Positions 41,975 through 51,688 of a stretch of DNA of 64,000 bases are shown here, piece by piece. A model generated the notes under the pieces. It worked only from the letters and a program-made list of their open reading frames with translations, was not told the DNA's origin and searched no databases. How positions within the stretch are numbered: position 1 is the first letter of the stretch; each line of letters opens with the position of its first letter. Location: positions 2,542,001 to 2,606,000 of the forward strand of contig OY780932.1 in the NCBI GenBank assembly GCA_963675945.1, read 5' to 3'. The stretch is from G963556115 sp963675945 (GTDB lineage: Bacteria; Planctomycetota; SZUA-567). Made by a program: the position numbers and the translations under genes.

Positions 41975-43546
41975 TTAATTTACATACTGGCGAATTTCAA
42001 TATCTTTTCCGGTTATATCTTTCAAGAGTTTGCCTTTGTCCTTGACTGCAATCTGTTCTACAAGCAGATCTGATACACTGGTAGCTATAATAATAATTCG
42101 GTTGTCCTCCTCCGCTACCTTGAGGTCGGTGATTGACTGCCGGTGCGGACGATCCAAAGCGTCAGCCAGGCGGAGAATGGCTGAAAGTTTGGAGACCCTA
42201 ATACGTTCTTCGGCGCACAGACTCATGTAGTCAAGATGTGATGGGCTTGGATGCGAACGACGGTGATATCTGGCGATCATGGCGATCTTCTTGCGTTCTT
42301 CTTTATTCAGACCGACAATTTCTGACCATTCGATCAGGTATTGCGAGTGTTTGTGGTGTGAATGGTCATGAATAAACATTCCGACATCGTGAAGGGTGGC
42401 GGCAATCTCCAGATATAGACGATCCTTGCCGTGCAGTCCCAGCATCTTATCCATATGATCGTAGAGCTTCACCGCTAGTTTGGCGACGTGGTCTCCATGA
42501 GCTTTGTCGTAGTCGAAACGTTCACCAAGCCCTTTGGCTGACTGGACAATCTGTTCACGGAATTCGATGATTGGATTCTTGCCGGAGAGATCTGTACGCA
42601 TATCAGCGAGAATTGCCTGGATAAAATCAATGTCGGCAGTGAAGAAGCGTTTGATCTTCAAGCCTTTAAAGAGACGTTGCAAAGTTAGTACCGCAGGGTT
42701 TAGAAGCTCTACTTCATTGATTGAGATATGGAGTTCTTCAGCCTTGCTCTGGTCACTATGGGCGGCGAACTTCTTGACCAATTCATTAAAGACGTCAATG
42801 GGCACTTCCAAGCCGCCATTGATGTCAATTATCCCTTCTTGACCCTTGAAGAAGTAGTGCAGGTGGGAATTGGCGACAATATACTCACCGATCGGATAAT
42901 CATGGAAGTGCTGGATGGTTGCATTTACTACGTTACGTATAACACTCAGAGTAAGGGCTTTGCGTTCTATCCCCTCACTCTCACGGATACTGTGAAACAA
43001 CCGGGATGTCCCAAGACGCATACTGTTGGCCAGGATTACCTTCTGGTTCTTGATGAGTAAGGTCTCAGTTGAACCACCGCCAAGGTCGATGTAAAGGATA
43101 TTCTTTCGGCAGTTCTTGAGATTGTTGTCGATAAATGGAAGAACCAGATCGAAATTGAGGCGACTCTCTTCAACTTGATCGATAAGCTTTATGGTAATGC
43201 CGGATTCGTGCTTAACCCGGTCGATTACAATGTCTGAATTCTCGGCTTCGCGCAAGGCACTGGTACCTATGGCATTTACCAGAGTAACCTCGTATTCTTC
43301 GATCTTTGAGGCAAAGTTCTTCATGACCTTGCAGAGAATTCTGAGTGTTTCTGGAGAGACAGAGCCTTGAGAAAACGTGTCATTGGAAATCGGTACGGGA
43401 TATACAAGATTCTCTAGAGGTGTGATCTTACCATTTACCCCGACTTCGGCAATTCTGAGTCTGACTGAGGTAGAGCCAATATCAATAGCAGCAATGTTGA
43501 TAGGTGCTGAAATTGCCTTTTCATTTTTATTTCGTTTCTTTGACAA
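41975..43546 (-). CDS. ppx: Exopolyphosphatase/GppA-type phosphatase with HD domain
   Basis: 523 residues. The actin-like ATPase fold shows AAIDIGSTSVRLRIAEV and ILYIDLGGGSTETLLI, typical of Ppx/GppA, which cleave polyphosphate or pppGpp. The C-terminal part is an HD-like domain (ATLHDVGMFIHDHSHHKHSQ, then AMIARYHRRSHP). Start is TTG 43546, seven bases after AGGAG. Upstream of ppk by 42 bases. Confidence 0.93.
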   Translation of the reverse strand: MSKKRNKNEKAISAPINIAAIDIGSTSVRLRIAEVGVNGKITPLENLVYPVPISNDTFSQGSVSPETLRILCKVMKNFASKIEEYEVTLVNAIGTSALREAENSDIVIDRVKHESGITIKLIDQVEESRLNFDLVLPFIDNNLKNCRKNILYIDLGGGSTETLLIKNQKVILANSMRLGTSRLFHSIRESEGIERKALTLSVIRNVVNATIQHFHDYPIGEYIVANSHLHYFFKGQEGIIDINGGLEVPIDVFNELVKKFAAHSDQSKAEELHISINEVELLNPAVLTLQRLFKGLKIKRFFTADIDFIQAILADMRTDLSGKNPIIEFREQIVQSAKGLGERFDYDKAHGDHVAKLAVKLYDHMDKMLGLHGKDRLYLEIAATLHDVGMFIHDHSHHKHSQYLIEWSEIVGLNKEERKKIAMIARYHRRSHPSPSHLDYMSLCAEERIRVSKLSAILRLADALDRPHRQSITDLKVAEEDNRIIIIATSVSDLLVEQIAVKDKGKLLKDITGKDIEIRQYVN

Positions 43547-43747
43547 AAGCTTTCTCCTGATCGCAAATAGATAGTAAAAAATGCTGAAGAAGTTATATAT
43601 TAGAATATAACCATTTTATTTTATTTATTCAAGCTAAAGAATAAAAACAAACAAAAACTTAACAATATAAGGAGTTGTGACGATAAGCAACAGGGAGGAG
43701 CTATACGGTTCTTCATATCCAAAATTGCTGGCGTAGGGTTATGTACG

Positions 43748-44779
43748 ATGAAATATAGAACAAAGTTGATCAATGCTGCCTGTATCTTGCTATGTCTCTT
43801 GATCGGCTATCAGGCACTCTGTGAAATAATGCAAGCAGATACGGTTAGCAGTAGCTTACAAGAGTGGATGCCGGGGGTAAAAAACCTTGGCCCGTTAGCA
43901 CCGAAGGAGTTCTTCAATTATGATGAATCTATATATTTGCTCAGTGGTGGTAAGTCCGGGCAGAGAAATGAGGTAGATATAGGGCGTCTGGCTGAACCGG
44001 AGGCAGACGGCAAAGTGGGGGTGGATTTAACCTATCAGGATGAGCGTTATGCTATGGCGTTGGAACTGATGAAGGAGGGAAAGTTACAGGAAGCTGAGAT
44101 CGTGCTCCGCAGTTATCTGGAAGAAATACCGCTGCATGCCGATGCTTGGCGGCAACTAGGGGACTGTGAGTATAATCTGGATAAGGTACATGAGGCGCTA
44201 TCCGCTTATAGGAATGCGCTAAAGTATGAACCGGAAAATTATCTGGCGCTGCGTGGACAAGGGGTTGCCAGCCTCTATCTGGGGTATCAGTGCTATGACT
44301 TTAACAATACCGACAAAGCGCATGAGTTCTTTCAGGTATCGTTGAGTACTTTTCATACCTGTCTCGAGTTTAGGGATCAGGATAAGCTGGCTGCTTATGG
44401 CCAGTCGTTGGCTGCGGAAGGGGTGAGTCGACAGTTATATATGATTGCCCGCGAGGCTTTGGGAACAGAGAATCATGATCAGGCAAAACGCATAATCAGA
44501 AATTGTATGGATATAATCGATACGGCGATTGCGGCGACTGAGGAGCGTATTGAGAGTAAACCTGAGGATATAGAGGCCAAGTTGCTGTTGAGTACGCTGC
44601 TGGTGCGCCGGGCACGGATACTCCAGCCGTTCGGGCATATTGAGGAGGCGAGTGGCAATCTGGATGAAGCGGTAAAGATAATCGAGCCAATTGCTCGCAG
44701 TAGTTTGGAGCAACGGGTTGTGGCTGAAAACCAGATAGCCCTCTGTGTCGGTCTCAAGGAGTTGTGGAAAACTAAGTAG
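43748..44779 (+). CDS. TPR-repeat protein with N-terminal signal/anchor
   Basis: 343 residues. A hydrophobic N-terminal segment (LINAACILLCLLIGYQAL) serves as signal peptide or anchor. TPR-type repeats follow at ~95-190: LMKEGKLQEAEIVLRSYL, HADAWRQLGDCEYNLDKVHE, YEPENYLALRGQGVASLYL. The rest is helical. TPR modules bind other proteins; the partner is unknown. The gene is alone and divergent from ppx. Confidence 0.8.
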   Translation: MKYRTKLINAACILLCLLIGYQALCEIMQADTVSSSLQEWMPGVKNLGPLAPKEFFNYDESIYLLSGGKSGQRNEVDIGRLAEPEADGKVGVDLTYQDERYAMALELMKEGKLQEAEIVLRSYLEEIPLHADAWRQLGDCEYNLDKVHEALSAYRNALKYEPENYLALRGQGVASLYLGYQCYDFNNTDKAHEFFQVSLSTFHTCLEFRDQDKLAAYGQSLAAEGVSRQLYMIAREALGTENHDQAKRIIRNCMDIIDTAIAATEERIESKPEDIEAKLLLSTLLVRRARILQPFGHIEEASGNLDEAVKIIEPIARSSLEQRVVAENQIALCVGLKELWKTK

Positions 44780-44805
44780 TTTGAAGCTAAATGGTTTAAT
44801 GTATA

Positions 44806-44845
44806 AGGCGATAAATCCTTGCCGCTTGGCAAGGATTTATCACCT
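44806..44845. terminator. Bidirectional hairpin between TPR gene and hydrogenase-like gene
   Basis: GATAAATCCTTGCC (44810-44823) and GGCAAGGATTTATC (44828-44841) pair perfectly over 14 bases with a GCTT loop, flanked by AAGG/CCTT. It lies between two converging genes. The T tracts are weak. Confidence 0.75.
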
Positions 44846-44880
44846 TATATTGAGGTTAATATAAATAGTATTTACTCGCG

Positions 44881-46854
44881 CTATTTACTTTTTGAAAAGA
44901 CTAGGGGAAGACTGATAACTTCATTTGAGTTACTGGTTATACTTTGGGAGATTTCGGCAATCTCCGAGATATTACTGACAGTCTTATCAGTTTGGGTGGT
45001 ATACTCACTCAATTTGTCGCGGAGTGAATCAATTACTTCGAGCGAATCTTGGATACCCTGTGTAAGCTGCATGATCTCGTGGTTAATTTCGGTAAAGTTA
45101 TTGTTTACTGAATTGATGCCGATAACAGTTTTGGAGATGGTGGCATCGGCATTATGTGCCGACTTGGCACTCCGGGCGGCCAGGCTCCGTACCTCTTCGG
45201 CGACAACCGCAAAGCCTTTACCGTACTTACCGGCACGTGCAGCCTCAACCGCAGCATTTAGAGCCAGCAGATTGGTCTGGAAAGCGACTCCGTCGATGTC
45301 CTTGGTTGCCTTGCCGATCTCGGTATTGTTCGCGGTGACCCCTTCTATTTCCGCCTTACTCAGGGATACATTGCCGGAGATACTACCAGCAAGACTCTGT
45401 ACTGCCTGGAAGAAGCTCAGCAGTCGGTTCAGTTCTTCATTGGCTTGATTGAGCAACTTCATGTTCTCTTCACTCAGCCCGAGGGTCTGTTGAGTAATGC
45501 TGGCTTGATTGAGGGCGCCGGTATAGACCATCTCTGCGGATTTTCTGGTCTGCTCCTGGACATGGATAACACAGTTGCTGACAGAGTTTCGGCCGTTAGC
45601 AATATGCAGTGCCATCTGTTCACAGGTACCGTAGCCACAGCAGTCACAGTTCTGCATATTCTCTCCGGTGTGACGGTTCTTGCCCATCTGTTCAAGTACG
45701 GCGTCGAGTTCGCGGTCGGTAACTTTTTTGAGGGTATTATTGCCTGCGAGGTTGAGGTATTTGCGTGCGTACAGACCGGGCTTCCAGTATCTTTTAAGCT
45801 GCTTGAGAGCCTTCTTGTGCGGAGTGGTGAAGAGCTTACCAGCATTCTTTGGCTGGTAGTTTGTTTTGGCGGCACGAGCTCTTCTGGCTACGTAGTAGTC
45901 AAGGCGGTCAGGGTCTCCGTGTTTGGCGTCGGTACCGGTACCGCCATTACACCCCATGGAACAGTTGAGGCAGTCAACAAGGAGGGGATTGATACCATCT
46001 TTGATTGCTTGCTCGAGGTTATTCAAGTAGGGATATACCTCACTCTCGCCTTCGATTTTACGGGTAATGGCGTCGGCATCAGGATCCCAGCGCTTGAGTG
46101 TGGATAGGAGGCCACCGGGGGTGGAGAAGAGGACGGCGCGTTCGGCCGGAGGATTTGCATAGTCCTCGGCTTTGAAGCTGTATAGATCGACATTCCTCTC
46201 TCTAAAGTACTTGTTCAGCATTGACATGGTGACGTTATATACCGGAAGGCCAAGTTCTGCAAATTCACGTTTTTTGGCGATACAGGGGCTTATGGCGACA
46301 AAGCTGGCATTACGGTATTTTGGGTAGAACTCCTTGATCAGTTTGATCGTGTGTACCATCGGACTGTCTGCTGGGGCAAGGTAAGGGAGAAGTTCGGGGC
46401 GGTAGATCTGAATATAGGTTACAATTGCCGGACAGGGTTGCGAGATTATACACTTGGGACTATCTTCCTTGAGATGTTTGAGGTAGCTCATTACTGTAAG
46501 TTCTGCGCCAAAAGAGACATCGAAACAAGCCTTGACCCCTGAACTTTTCAGCCAGCCATTGAGATTGAGGTAGTGGTCTGGGAATTGCGCAGCGACCGCC
46601 GGGGCGACTATGGCGACAATATTGGAGTCTCGCTTGACTGCGGTCAGGAATTCTGCGGTATCGTCAACCGGTATGCGGGCGCCGTGGGTACACTCAGCAA
46701 TGCATTTGCCGCAGCCGATGCACTCATCAACATTGATATGCACACTGTCGCCAGCTAACGCAATATTGCATTGCACCGGGCAGACCTTGATGCACTTGTT
46801 ACAGAGCAGACATTTCTCTGCATCGACGCGTACTACTTCTGCTAGCTTCTTCAC
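44881..46854 (-). CDS. [FeFe]-hydrogenase-like redox sensor fused to a chemoreceptor signalling domain
   Basis: 657 residues. Two ferredoxin-type [4Fe-4S] motifs open it (CLLCNKCIKVCP and CIGCGKCIAEC). The hydrogenase-like domain keeps the three cysteine-bearing loops in altered form: SQPCPAIV, SPCIAKKREF and NCSMGCNGGTGTD. A further Fe-S motif follows (NCDCCGYGTCEQMALHIANG). The last ~160 residues are an MCP signalling domain: TNLLALNAAVEAARAGKYGK, GFAVVAEEVRSLA. There are no membrane helices, so it is soluble. This fits a group C-like hydrogenase sensor. GTG start 46854 after GGGAGA. Confidence 0.88.
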   Translation of the reverse strand: MKKLAEVVRVDAEKCLLCNKCIKVCPVQCNIALAGDSVHINVDECIGCGKCIAECTHGARIPVDDTAEFLTAVKRDSNIVAIVAPAVAAQFPDHYLNLNGWLKSSGVKACFDVSFGAELTVMSYLKHLKEDSPKCIISQPCPAIVTYIQIYRPELLPYLAPADSPMVHTIKLIKEFYPKYRNASFVAISPCIAKKREFAELGLPVYNVTMSMLNKYFRERNVDLYSFKAEDYANPPAERAVLFSTPGGLLSTLKRWDPDADAITRKIEGESEVYPYLNNLEQAIKDGINPLLVDCLNCSMGCNGGTGTDAKHGDPDRLDYYVARRARAAKTNYQPKNAGKLFTTPHKKALKQLKRYWKPGLYARKYLNLAGNNTLKKVTDRELDAVLEQMGKNRHTGENMQNCDCCGYGTCEQMALHIANGRNSVSNCVIHVQEQTRKSAEMVYTGALNQASITQQTLGLSEENMKLLNQANEELNRLLSFFQAVQSLAGSISGNVSLSKAEIEGVTANNTEIGKATKDIDGVAFQTNLLALNAAVEAARAGKYGKGFAVVAEEVRSLAARSAKSAHNADATISKTVIGINSVNNNFTEINHEIMQLTQGIQDSLEVIDSLRDKLSEYTTQTDKTVSNISEIAEISQSITSNSNEVISLPLVFSKSK

Positions 46855-46939
46855 CGGAAATCTCCCTTAACGATAATTGTTTACTGAAAAGTAGGCTTGC
46901 CGGCATACTTGTATTAACGTTAAAATAGCTAATAAACAA

Positions 46940-46971
46940 CTAAGACTTTGCTATTATAAGCAAAGCCTTAG
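46940..46971 (-). terminator. Terminator of ahcY
   Basis: CTAAG-G-CTTTGCT and AGCAAAG-T-CTTAG (minus strand) form a 12-pair stem with one mismatch, followed by TTGTTTATT, 30 bases past the ahcY stop. Confidence 0.72.
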
Positions 46972-47000
46972 AAATATGTCAATAAAAAATTATTTTATTA

Positions 47001-48407
47001 TTAGTAGCGGTAGTGTTCAGGTTTGAAAGGCCCGTCAACATTTACTCCGATGTAATCGGCCTGTTCTTGCGAGAGCTTGGTAAGATTGGCGCCGAGTTTG
47101 TCAAGGTGCAGGCGTGCCACCTCTTCATCGAGTTGTTTGGGTAGGGTATAAACCCCGATGCGGTATTCATCCTTGTTCTTCCAGAGGTTGATCTGTGCCA
47201 GGGTCTGGTTGGTAAAACTATTTGACATAACAAACGATGGATGTCCAGTAGCACAGCCGAGATTGACCAGACGGCCTTCAGCTAAAATGTAGATGCAGTG
47301 ACCGTCGGGGAAGAGCCACTTGTCGACCTGTGGTTTGATCTCAATTCTCTGGATACCCGGGATCGCTTCGAGGCGTGCCATCTGTATCTCGTTATCGAAG
47401 TGACCGATGTTGCAGACTATCGCCTGATCCTTCATTTTGCTCATGTGTTCGGCGGTGATGATATCGCGGTTGCCGGTAGTGGTTACATAGATATCGGCGT
47501 AAGGGAGCATGTCCTCGACTGTACGTACCGGGTAGCCACTCATGTAGGCCTGAAGGGCGCAGATGGGGTCGATCTCACTCACTGATACCTGGGCTTTGTG
47601 GGCAGCAAGGGTCTCGGAGCAGCCCTTGCCGACATCGCCGTAACCGCAGACCATAGCAACCTTGCCGGAGATCATGACATCGGTAGCACGTTTGATACCG
47701 TCTACCAGGGATTCCCGGCAGCCGTAGACATTGTCGAACTTGCTCTTGGTTACCGAGTCATTTACATTGATGGCGGGTACGAGGAGTTTGCCGTCACGCT
47801 CCATTTGGTAGAGGCGGTGGACTCCGGTTGTAGTCTCCTCTGAGACACCCTTCCAGTCGGCAACGACTTTGTGCCAGTGCTTCTTGTCCTCAGCGTAGAT
47901 GGATTTGAGCAGTTCTTTGATAACCCCTTCTTCAACACTGCCAGCAGGCTCTTCCACCCATTTGCTGCCGGATTCTAACTCGTACCCTTTGTGTATAAGA
48001 AGTGAGGCATCACCACCGTCGTCAACGATAAGCTGAGGCCCTTTGCCGTCCGGCCAGGTCATTGCCTGCTTGGTACACCACCAGTACTCTTCAAGGGTCT
48101 CGCCTTTCCAGGCGAATACCGGAATACCGGCCTTGGCGATAGCGGCTGCGGCTTGATCCTGAGTTGAGAAGATATTACATGAGCACCAGCGAACATCGGC
48201 TCCAAGTTCAACCAGGGTCTCAATTAACGCAGCAGTCTGGATAGTCATGTGTAGGCTGCCCATGACTCTGACCCCAGCAAGAGGTTTTTCCGGGCCGTAC
48301 TTTTCACGTGTTGCCATCAGACCGGGCATTTCATGTTCGGCAATATCCAGTTCTTTACGTCCCCACTCGGCGAGAGACATATCTGCTACTTTGTAATCTT
48401 CTGACAT
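47001..48407 (-). CDS. ahcY: S-adenosylhomocysteinase
   Basis: 468 residues, the usual bacterial length. It contains SLHMTIQTAALIETLVELGA, the NAD-binding GKVAMVCGYGDVGKGCSET, and INLWKNKDEYRIGVYTLPKQ with C-terminal FKPEHYRY. The enzyme splits S-adenosylhomocysteine to adenosine and homocysteine, keeping methylation reactions running. It is monocistronic with a long leader containing a strong hairpin. Confidence 0.97.
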   Translation of the reverse strand: MSEDYKVADMSLAEWGRKELDIAEHEMPGLMATREKYGPEKPLAGVRVMGSLHMTIQTAALIETLVELGADVRWCSCNIFSTQDQAAAAIAKAGIPVFAWKGETLEEYWWCTKQAMTWPDGKGPQLIVDDGGDASLLIHKGYELESGSKWVEEPAGSVEEGVIKELLKSIYAEDKKHWHKVVADWKGVSEETTTGVHRLYQMERDGKLLVPAINVNDSVTKSKFDNVYGCRESLVDGIKRATDVMISGKVAMVCGYGDVGKGCSETLAAHKAQVSVSEIDPICALQAYMSGYPVRTVEDMLPYADIYVTTTGNRDIITAEHMSKMKDQAIVCNIGHFDNEIQMARLEAIPGIQRIEIKPQVDKWLFPDGHCIYILAEGRLVNLGCATGHPSFVMSNSFTNQTLAQINLWKNKDEYRIGVYTLPKQLDEEVARLHLDKLGANLTKLSQEQADYIGVNVDGPFKPEHYRY

Positions 48408-48456
48408 TTGATCATCCTTTTTTTATAATTCTTGTTGAATAAGTTGTCGATGTTGA

Positions 48457-48508
48457 CCTCGGTGTCTGAAAGTGAGAAAACTTAGGTTTACACTTTCAGG
48501 CAGCGAGG
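48457..48508 (-). promoter_or_regulatory. Structured leader hairpin upstream of ahcY
   Basis: In the minus-strand leader, CCTCG-CTGC-CTGAAAGTG pairs with CACTTTCAG-ACAC-CGAGG around a 16-base loop: five plus nine pairs with a symmetrical internal loop. Flanking TCGAT and ATCGA can extend it. A TATACT (48562-48567, complement) could be the -10 box, giving a leader of about 145 bases. No T tract follows, so it is not a simple terminator. Possibly a metabolite- or protein-binding leader. The rest of the gap (48509-48870) shows no gene. Confidence 0.55.
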
Positions 48509-48870
48509 AAGTATCGATAAGGTGCTGCTGCGCTGTCTGTGCGCTTGAGTTTAAGTATTAAAGTATAGAAAATAAGAAGCGCTTGCGAATTTTCCGTTAG
48601 AATTTAGGTGAATTCCGAACTAGTGAGGAATCAGTCGTATGCATAACTTCTTCTAAAAAAGTAAGTCGCTGGTTTCGTAGCGAAAATACCTGATCAGTAA
48701 TAACCTTGGATTTTAGTAATATTTGCAAAGGTTCCAGTTAAATCTTAAAAAAATAGAATCAAAATAAATTATAAATCTTTAATATTATATATGTTGTTGC
48801 ATTATTAGTATCGTCTAACTAGTTGGATTATATTTGCTGAATAAATGAATGTCAATGATTTTAAGATAAT

Positions 48871-50466
48871 CTAGCAAAAAACCGAGTAGTTCAGATGTGG
48901 GAAAATATTATTCTTGGTATATAATTTGGCAATAAAAGTTTGGTCTAGGTTATTGTTGGTGATCATGGAATATAGCGTATGGAAGTTGGTTAGATGCTCT
49001 TTGACGCGGTTGGTTGCGTACTCAGTGGTAGTGTCGGTAGTGAGAATGAAGGCCCAGTCGCTGGCTTGTGCCAGCAGAAGTTCGCGGCCGGCCTGGTTGA
49101 GCGCTTCCAGCGTAGCCTTATCCGGTTTCTGCACTACGAAGCGTTCGGCCAGATCGGTCATACTCTCTTCGGCCTCTCTTAGCTCTTGATAGATCCAGTC
49201 ATTACTGCCATTGAGCCAGGTCTCAAAATAGCCATTATTTCCCCAGCTGGAGGTGCTCACCGCGACATGTTGCAATTCACGGTTGAGATCCAGGTAGTCC
49301 CCTGGAGTAATAAGTTCAAGCTCGGTGTTGTTGCTATATTTCAGGACATTCTCTAAGAATATTGGCCCTTCGAACCACCAATGGCCAAATAGTTCTGCGT
49401 CATAAGGACTTAACAGATGGATAGAACTGGTGCATTCGTCTTGCAGCCTGCGCCCTTGCTGGAGGCGGGAGTCTACAAATTCGCGGGCATGTATGCTGGC
49501 TTTATGCCAGGCAGCGTCTGGGTCGTAGAGAGCCTTCTGCTGGAGTGGAACCTTGCCGGTGATCTTGTAGTATTTGAGTCCGAGATCGTGGCGGAAATCC
49601 GGTGAAATTAGGTATTTGCCGACCTCTTCCTGGCTGCCGTCCCAGCCGAAGTCCCGGTAGAACTCCCGGTAGTCGGCGTCTCCGGGATATCCGGTCTCGG
49701 CAGACCATACCTGCTTGGAACTCTCTGGATCTCGACCGAATAAAACTAGACCATTCTCGTCGATAACCGGGGCAAAGACGCTATATTTTGGCATTGGCGT
49801 AGCATGAAGAATTCCATGGCTGTCAACAATACTATATTCTATGCCGAATTCACGCATTACTTCTGATACCAGTGGGGTATAGGCGCATTCAGGCATCCAA
49901 ATGCCGCGGGGATGAGCCCCGAAGGTATCGATATAGGAGTTGATTCCGGTCTCAAGTTGCGAGCGGATTACCTGTCTGTTGTCAATCAGTGCCAGGAGAG
50001 CGTGGGTGGCTGAGCAGCCGATAATTTCAATTCGTTCGCGATCGCGAAGCTGAGAAAATTCAGTAATAAGATCGCGGTTAAAGTCTTCTTCGAATAAGTG
50101 TTTTAACTCGGTGAGATGCTGGTAGTAGAACTCTCTAACCTTTCGTAATGCAGGCTCTGAGGTGTTTTTTTGTGATTCGATTTGAGCCAGTTCAATTATC
50201 TTGTCCAGACGTTTACTGTATCTGTTGATAAGTAACTCATCCTGGAGCATAGAGCAGAGGGTTGGGGTCAGAGTAAGGGTGAGCTTGCCTCTGATACCTT
50301 TATCTTCAAGCTGATTGAGCATCCGCAGAAGCGGAATGTAGCACTCGCTGATAGCTTCGAATAACCAGTTCTCTTCGAAGAATTCCGGGTGCTCAGGGTG
50401 GCGGACAAAGGGAAGATGAGCATGGAGGAGTATACTCTGATATATATGATATGGCTGAGTATTCAT
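48871..50466 (-). CDS. GH57 family glucan branching enzyme-like protein (DUF1957)
   Basis: 531 residues. The N-terminal HIYQSILLHAHLPFVRHPEH, catalytic Glu in RGIWMPECAYTP and downstream HLLSPYDAELFGHWWFEGP (catalytic Asp) are typical of the GH57 alpha-1,4-glucan branching enzymes (AmgB type), which build glycogen branches. ATG 50466 is five bases after the DUF4912 stop, so they are coupled. Pairing of GH57 and DUF4912 genes is recurrent, suggesting carbohydrate-binding help from the latter. Confidence 0.9.
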   Translation of the reverse strand: MNTQPYHIYQSILLHAHLPFVRHPEHPEFFEENWLFEAISECYIPLLRMLNQLEDKGIRGKLTLTLTPTLCSMLQDELLINRYSKRLDKIIELAQIESQKNTSEPALRKVREFYYQHLTELKHLFEEDFNRDLITEFSQLRDRERIEIIGCSATHALLALIDNRQVIRSQLETGINSYIDTFGAHPRGIWMPECAYTPLVSEVMREFGIEYSIVDSHGILHATPMPKYSVFAPVIDENGLVLFGRDPESSKQVWSAETGYPGDADYREFYRDFGWDGSQEEVGKYLISPDFRHDLGLKYYKITGKVPLQQKALYDPDAAWHKASIHAREFVDSRLQQGRRLQDECTSSIHLLSPYDAELFGHWWFEGPIFLENVLKYSNNTELELITPGDYLDLNRELQHVAVSTSSWGNNGYFETWLNGSNDWIYQELREAEESMTDLAERFVVQKPDKATLEALNQAGRELLLAQASDWAFILTTDTTTEYATNRVKEHLTNFHTLYSMITNNNLDQTFIAKLYTKNNIFPHLNYSVFC

Positions 50467-50470
50467 GGTC

Positions 50471-50872
50471 TCAATTAACCTTAACCTTGTTGCTGGCACC
50501 TAAATAATCGGTATTTGTCAGGCGGAGGAGTGACTCCAAGTCGGTCTTCCACTTCGGGTCGGAGTCGGCTTGGCTGCTGATTCGGTTCTTTAAGGTGTGG
50601 AGTATTCCATAGTCAACCACCATAAATGAAATGCCGTTTAGCGGACTGGCCATTATCTTCAGACTATAACTGGTATCTGGGGTTAATGAGTGCAGGTAGT
50701 GCTTGCCTGCGCCTGGATCTAACTCGGCAGCTATCTTCTGACCACTGGTGAGATCCTCAGCAATCAGCTTCCAGGATCGGTAACTTTCAGGATGCATACT
50801 CTTATCCCAGGAGATGAATATAGTGCCCGGATCTCGGGCAATGGCACGAATATTATTGTTATTACTCTTCAT
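50471..50872 (-). CDS. DUF4912 protein (fibronectin-like fold)
   Basis: 133 residues. AIARDPGTIFISWDKSMHPE and LHSLTPDTSYSLKIMA match the DUF4912 pattern, a predicted beta-sandwich. Function unknown, but it is usually found beside GH57 branching enzyme genes, as here. No signal peptide. Confidence 0.82.
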   Translation of the reverse strand: MKSNNNNIRAIARDPGTIFISWDKSMHPESYRSWKLIAEDLTSGQKIAAELDPGAGKHYLHSLTPDTSYSLKIMASPLNGISFMVVDYGILHTLKNRISSQADSDPKWKTDLESLLRLTNTDYLGASNKVKVN

Positions 50873-50902
50873 TACACCTTCTCAATTAATATGCATGAGG
50901 TA

Positions 50903-51688
50903 TCAGAAAGATACCTTTAGCTTCCTCTGTGAATCCAACTTCAACCACTGCTGATAGGGCTGGAGTAGGGTTGCTATCTCCCCTGGTGCTGCAGCTAGGC
51001 TCAGCTCAATGGCTCTTAGCGCTGCTGTATTGCCGATTAGTCTGCCGATATCGGCTTGTAATAAGGTAATTCCTTCTTTATTACTCAGTATATAGTAGGC
51101 GTTGGTACTCTGTATCTTCTTGCTTGTGCGTAGAGTAACACTGATACTCATGCCGGCAAATTCAGCTTCAAGATTCTGCGGGATAGCTTTGAGTAGAGTG
51201 CAGAGTTTGCCGATCTCTGTTTTCAGGTCAATTCCCGGTTCAGAATTAATAATAAGCTTATTGCCAGTATAATTAAACTCAATCTTGCCGAATTTTCCAG
51301 TTTTTTTATTTAAAAATTTTAGATCATTGATATTCTTAAACGTATAGACCGAGATTTTGCCGATATCGCCAGAGTCTGTGGTAAACGTCCTAGCTGAATT
51401 GAACTCCAACCCCTGGCTGTAGCTCTTGACCAGCTTCAAGTAATCTTGATTTCGAATGTTAGTGAAATACTCGTTTAGGTCGAGTAGCGGTAGCTTCTGG
51501 TCTTTTTTGAGTCGCTTCAAACGTTGTATTCCCGCTGCGGTCAGGATTTCTCTGACCATAATTCTGCCGGAGCCATCCTCTTTGAGGGCAATTACGGCAT
51601 CAACCTCAATACATCCGGACATGGTCAGTATGCTGAGTAAGAGAGTTGAGAATAGGCAGAACTTTTTATAGCTATAATAGTTAGGCAT
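50903..51688 (-). CDS. Predicted lipoprotein with LppM-like domain
   Basis: 261 residues. A lipobox ends the signal peptide (LLLSILTMSGC), so the mature protein starts at Cys and is lipid-anchored. EVDAVIALKEDGSGRIMV just after it resembles the LppM/DUF3153 fold. The rest is mixed alpha/beta without a known catalytic site. Start chosen at ATG 51688 (MPNYYSYKKF), giving a normal signal peptide; the ORF continues to 51703. It lies upstream of the DUF4912-GH57 pair and could share their transcript. Confidence 0.75.
   Translation of the reverse strand: MPNYYSYKKFCLFSTLLLSILTMSGCIEVDAVIALKEDGSGRIMVREILTAAGIQRLKRLKKDQKLPLLDLNEYFTNIRNQDYLKLVKSYSQGLEFNSARTFTTDSGDIGKISVYTFKNINDLKFLNKKTGKFGKIEFNYTGNKLIINSEPGIDLKTEIGKLCTLLKAIPQNLEAEFAGMSISVTLRTSKKIQSTNAYYILSNKEGITLLQADIGRLIGNTAALRAIELSLAAAPGEIATLLQPYQQWLKLDSQRKLKVSF

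Noticed and set aside
48409..48870. SAH riboswitch upstream of ahcY
   Set aside because: I could not match the known consensus in the leader; only a generic strong hairpin is seen, so it is reported without a riboswitch name.
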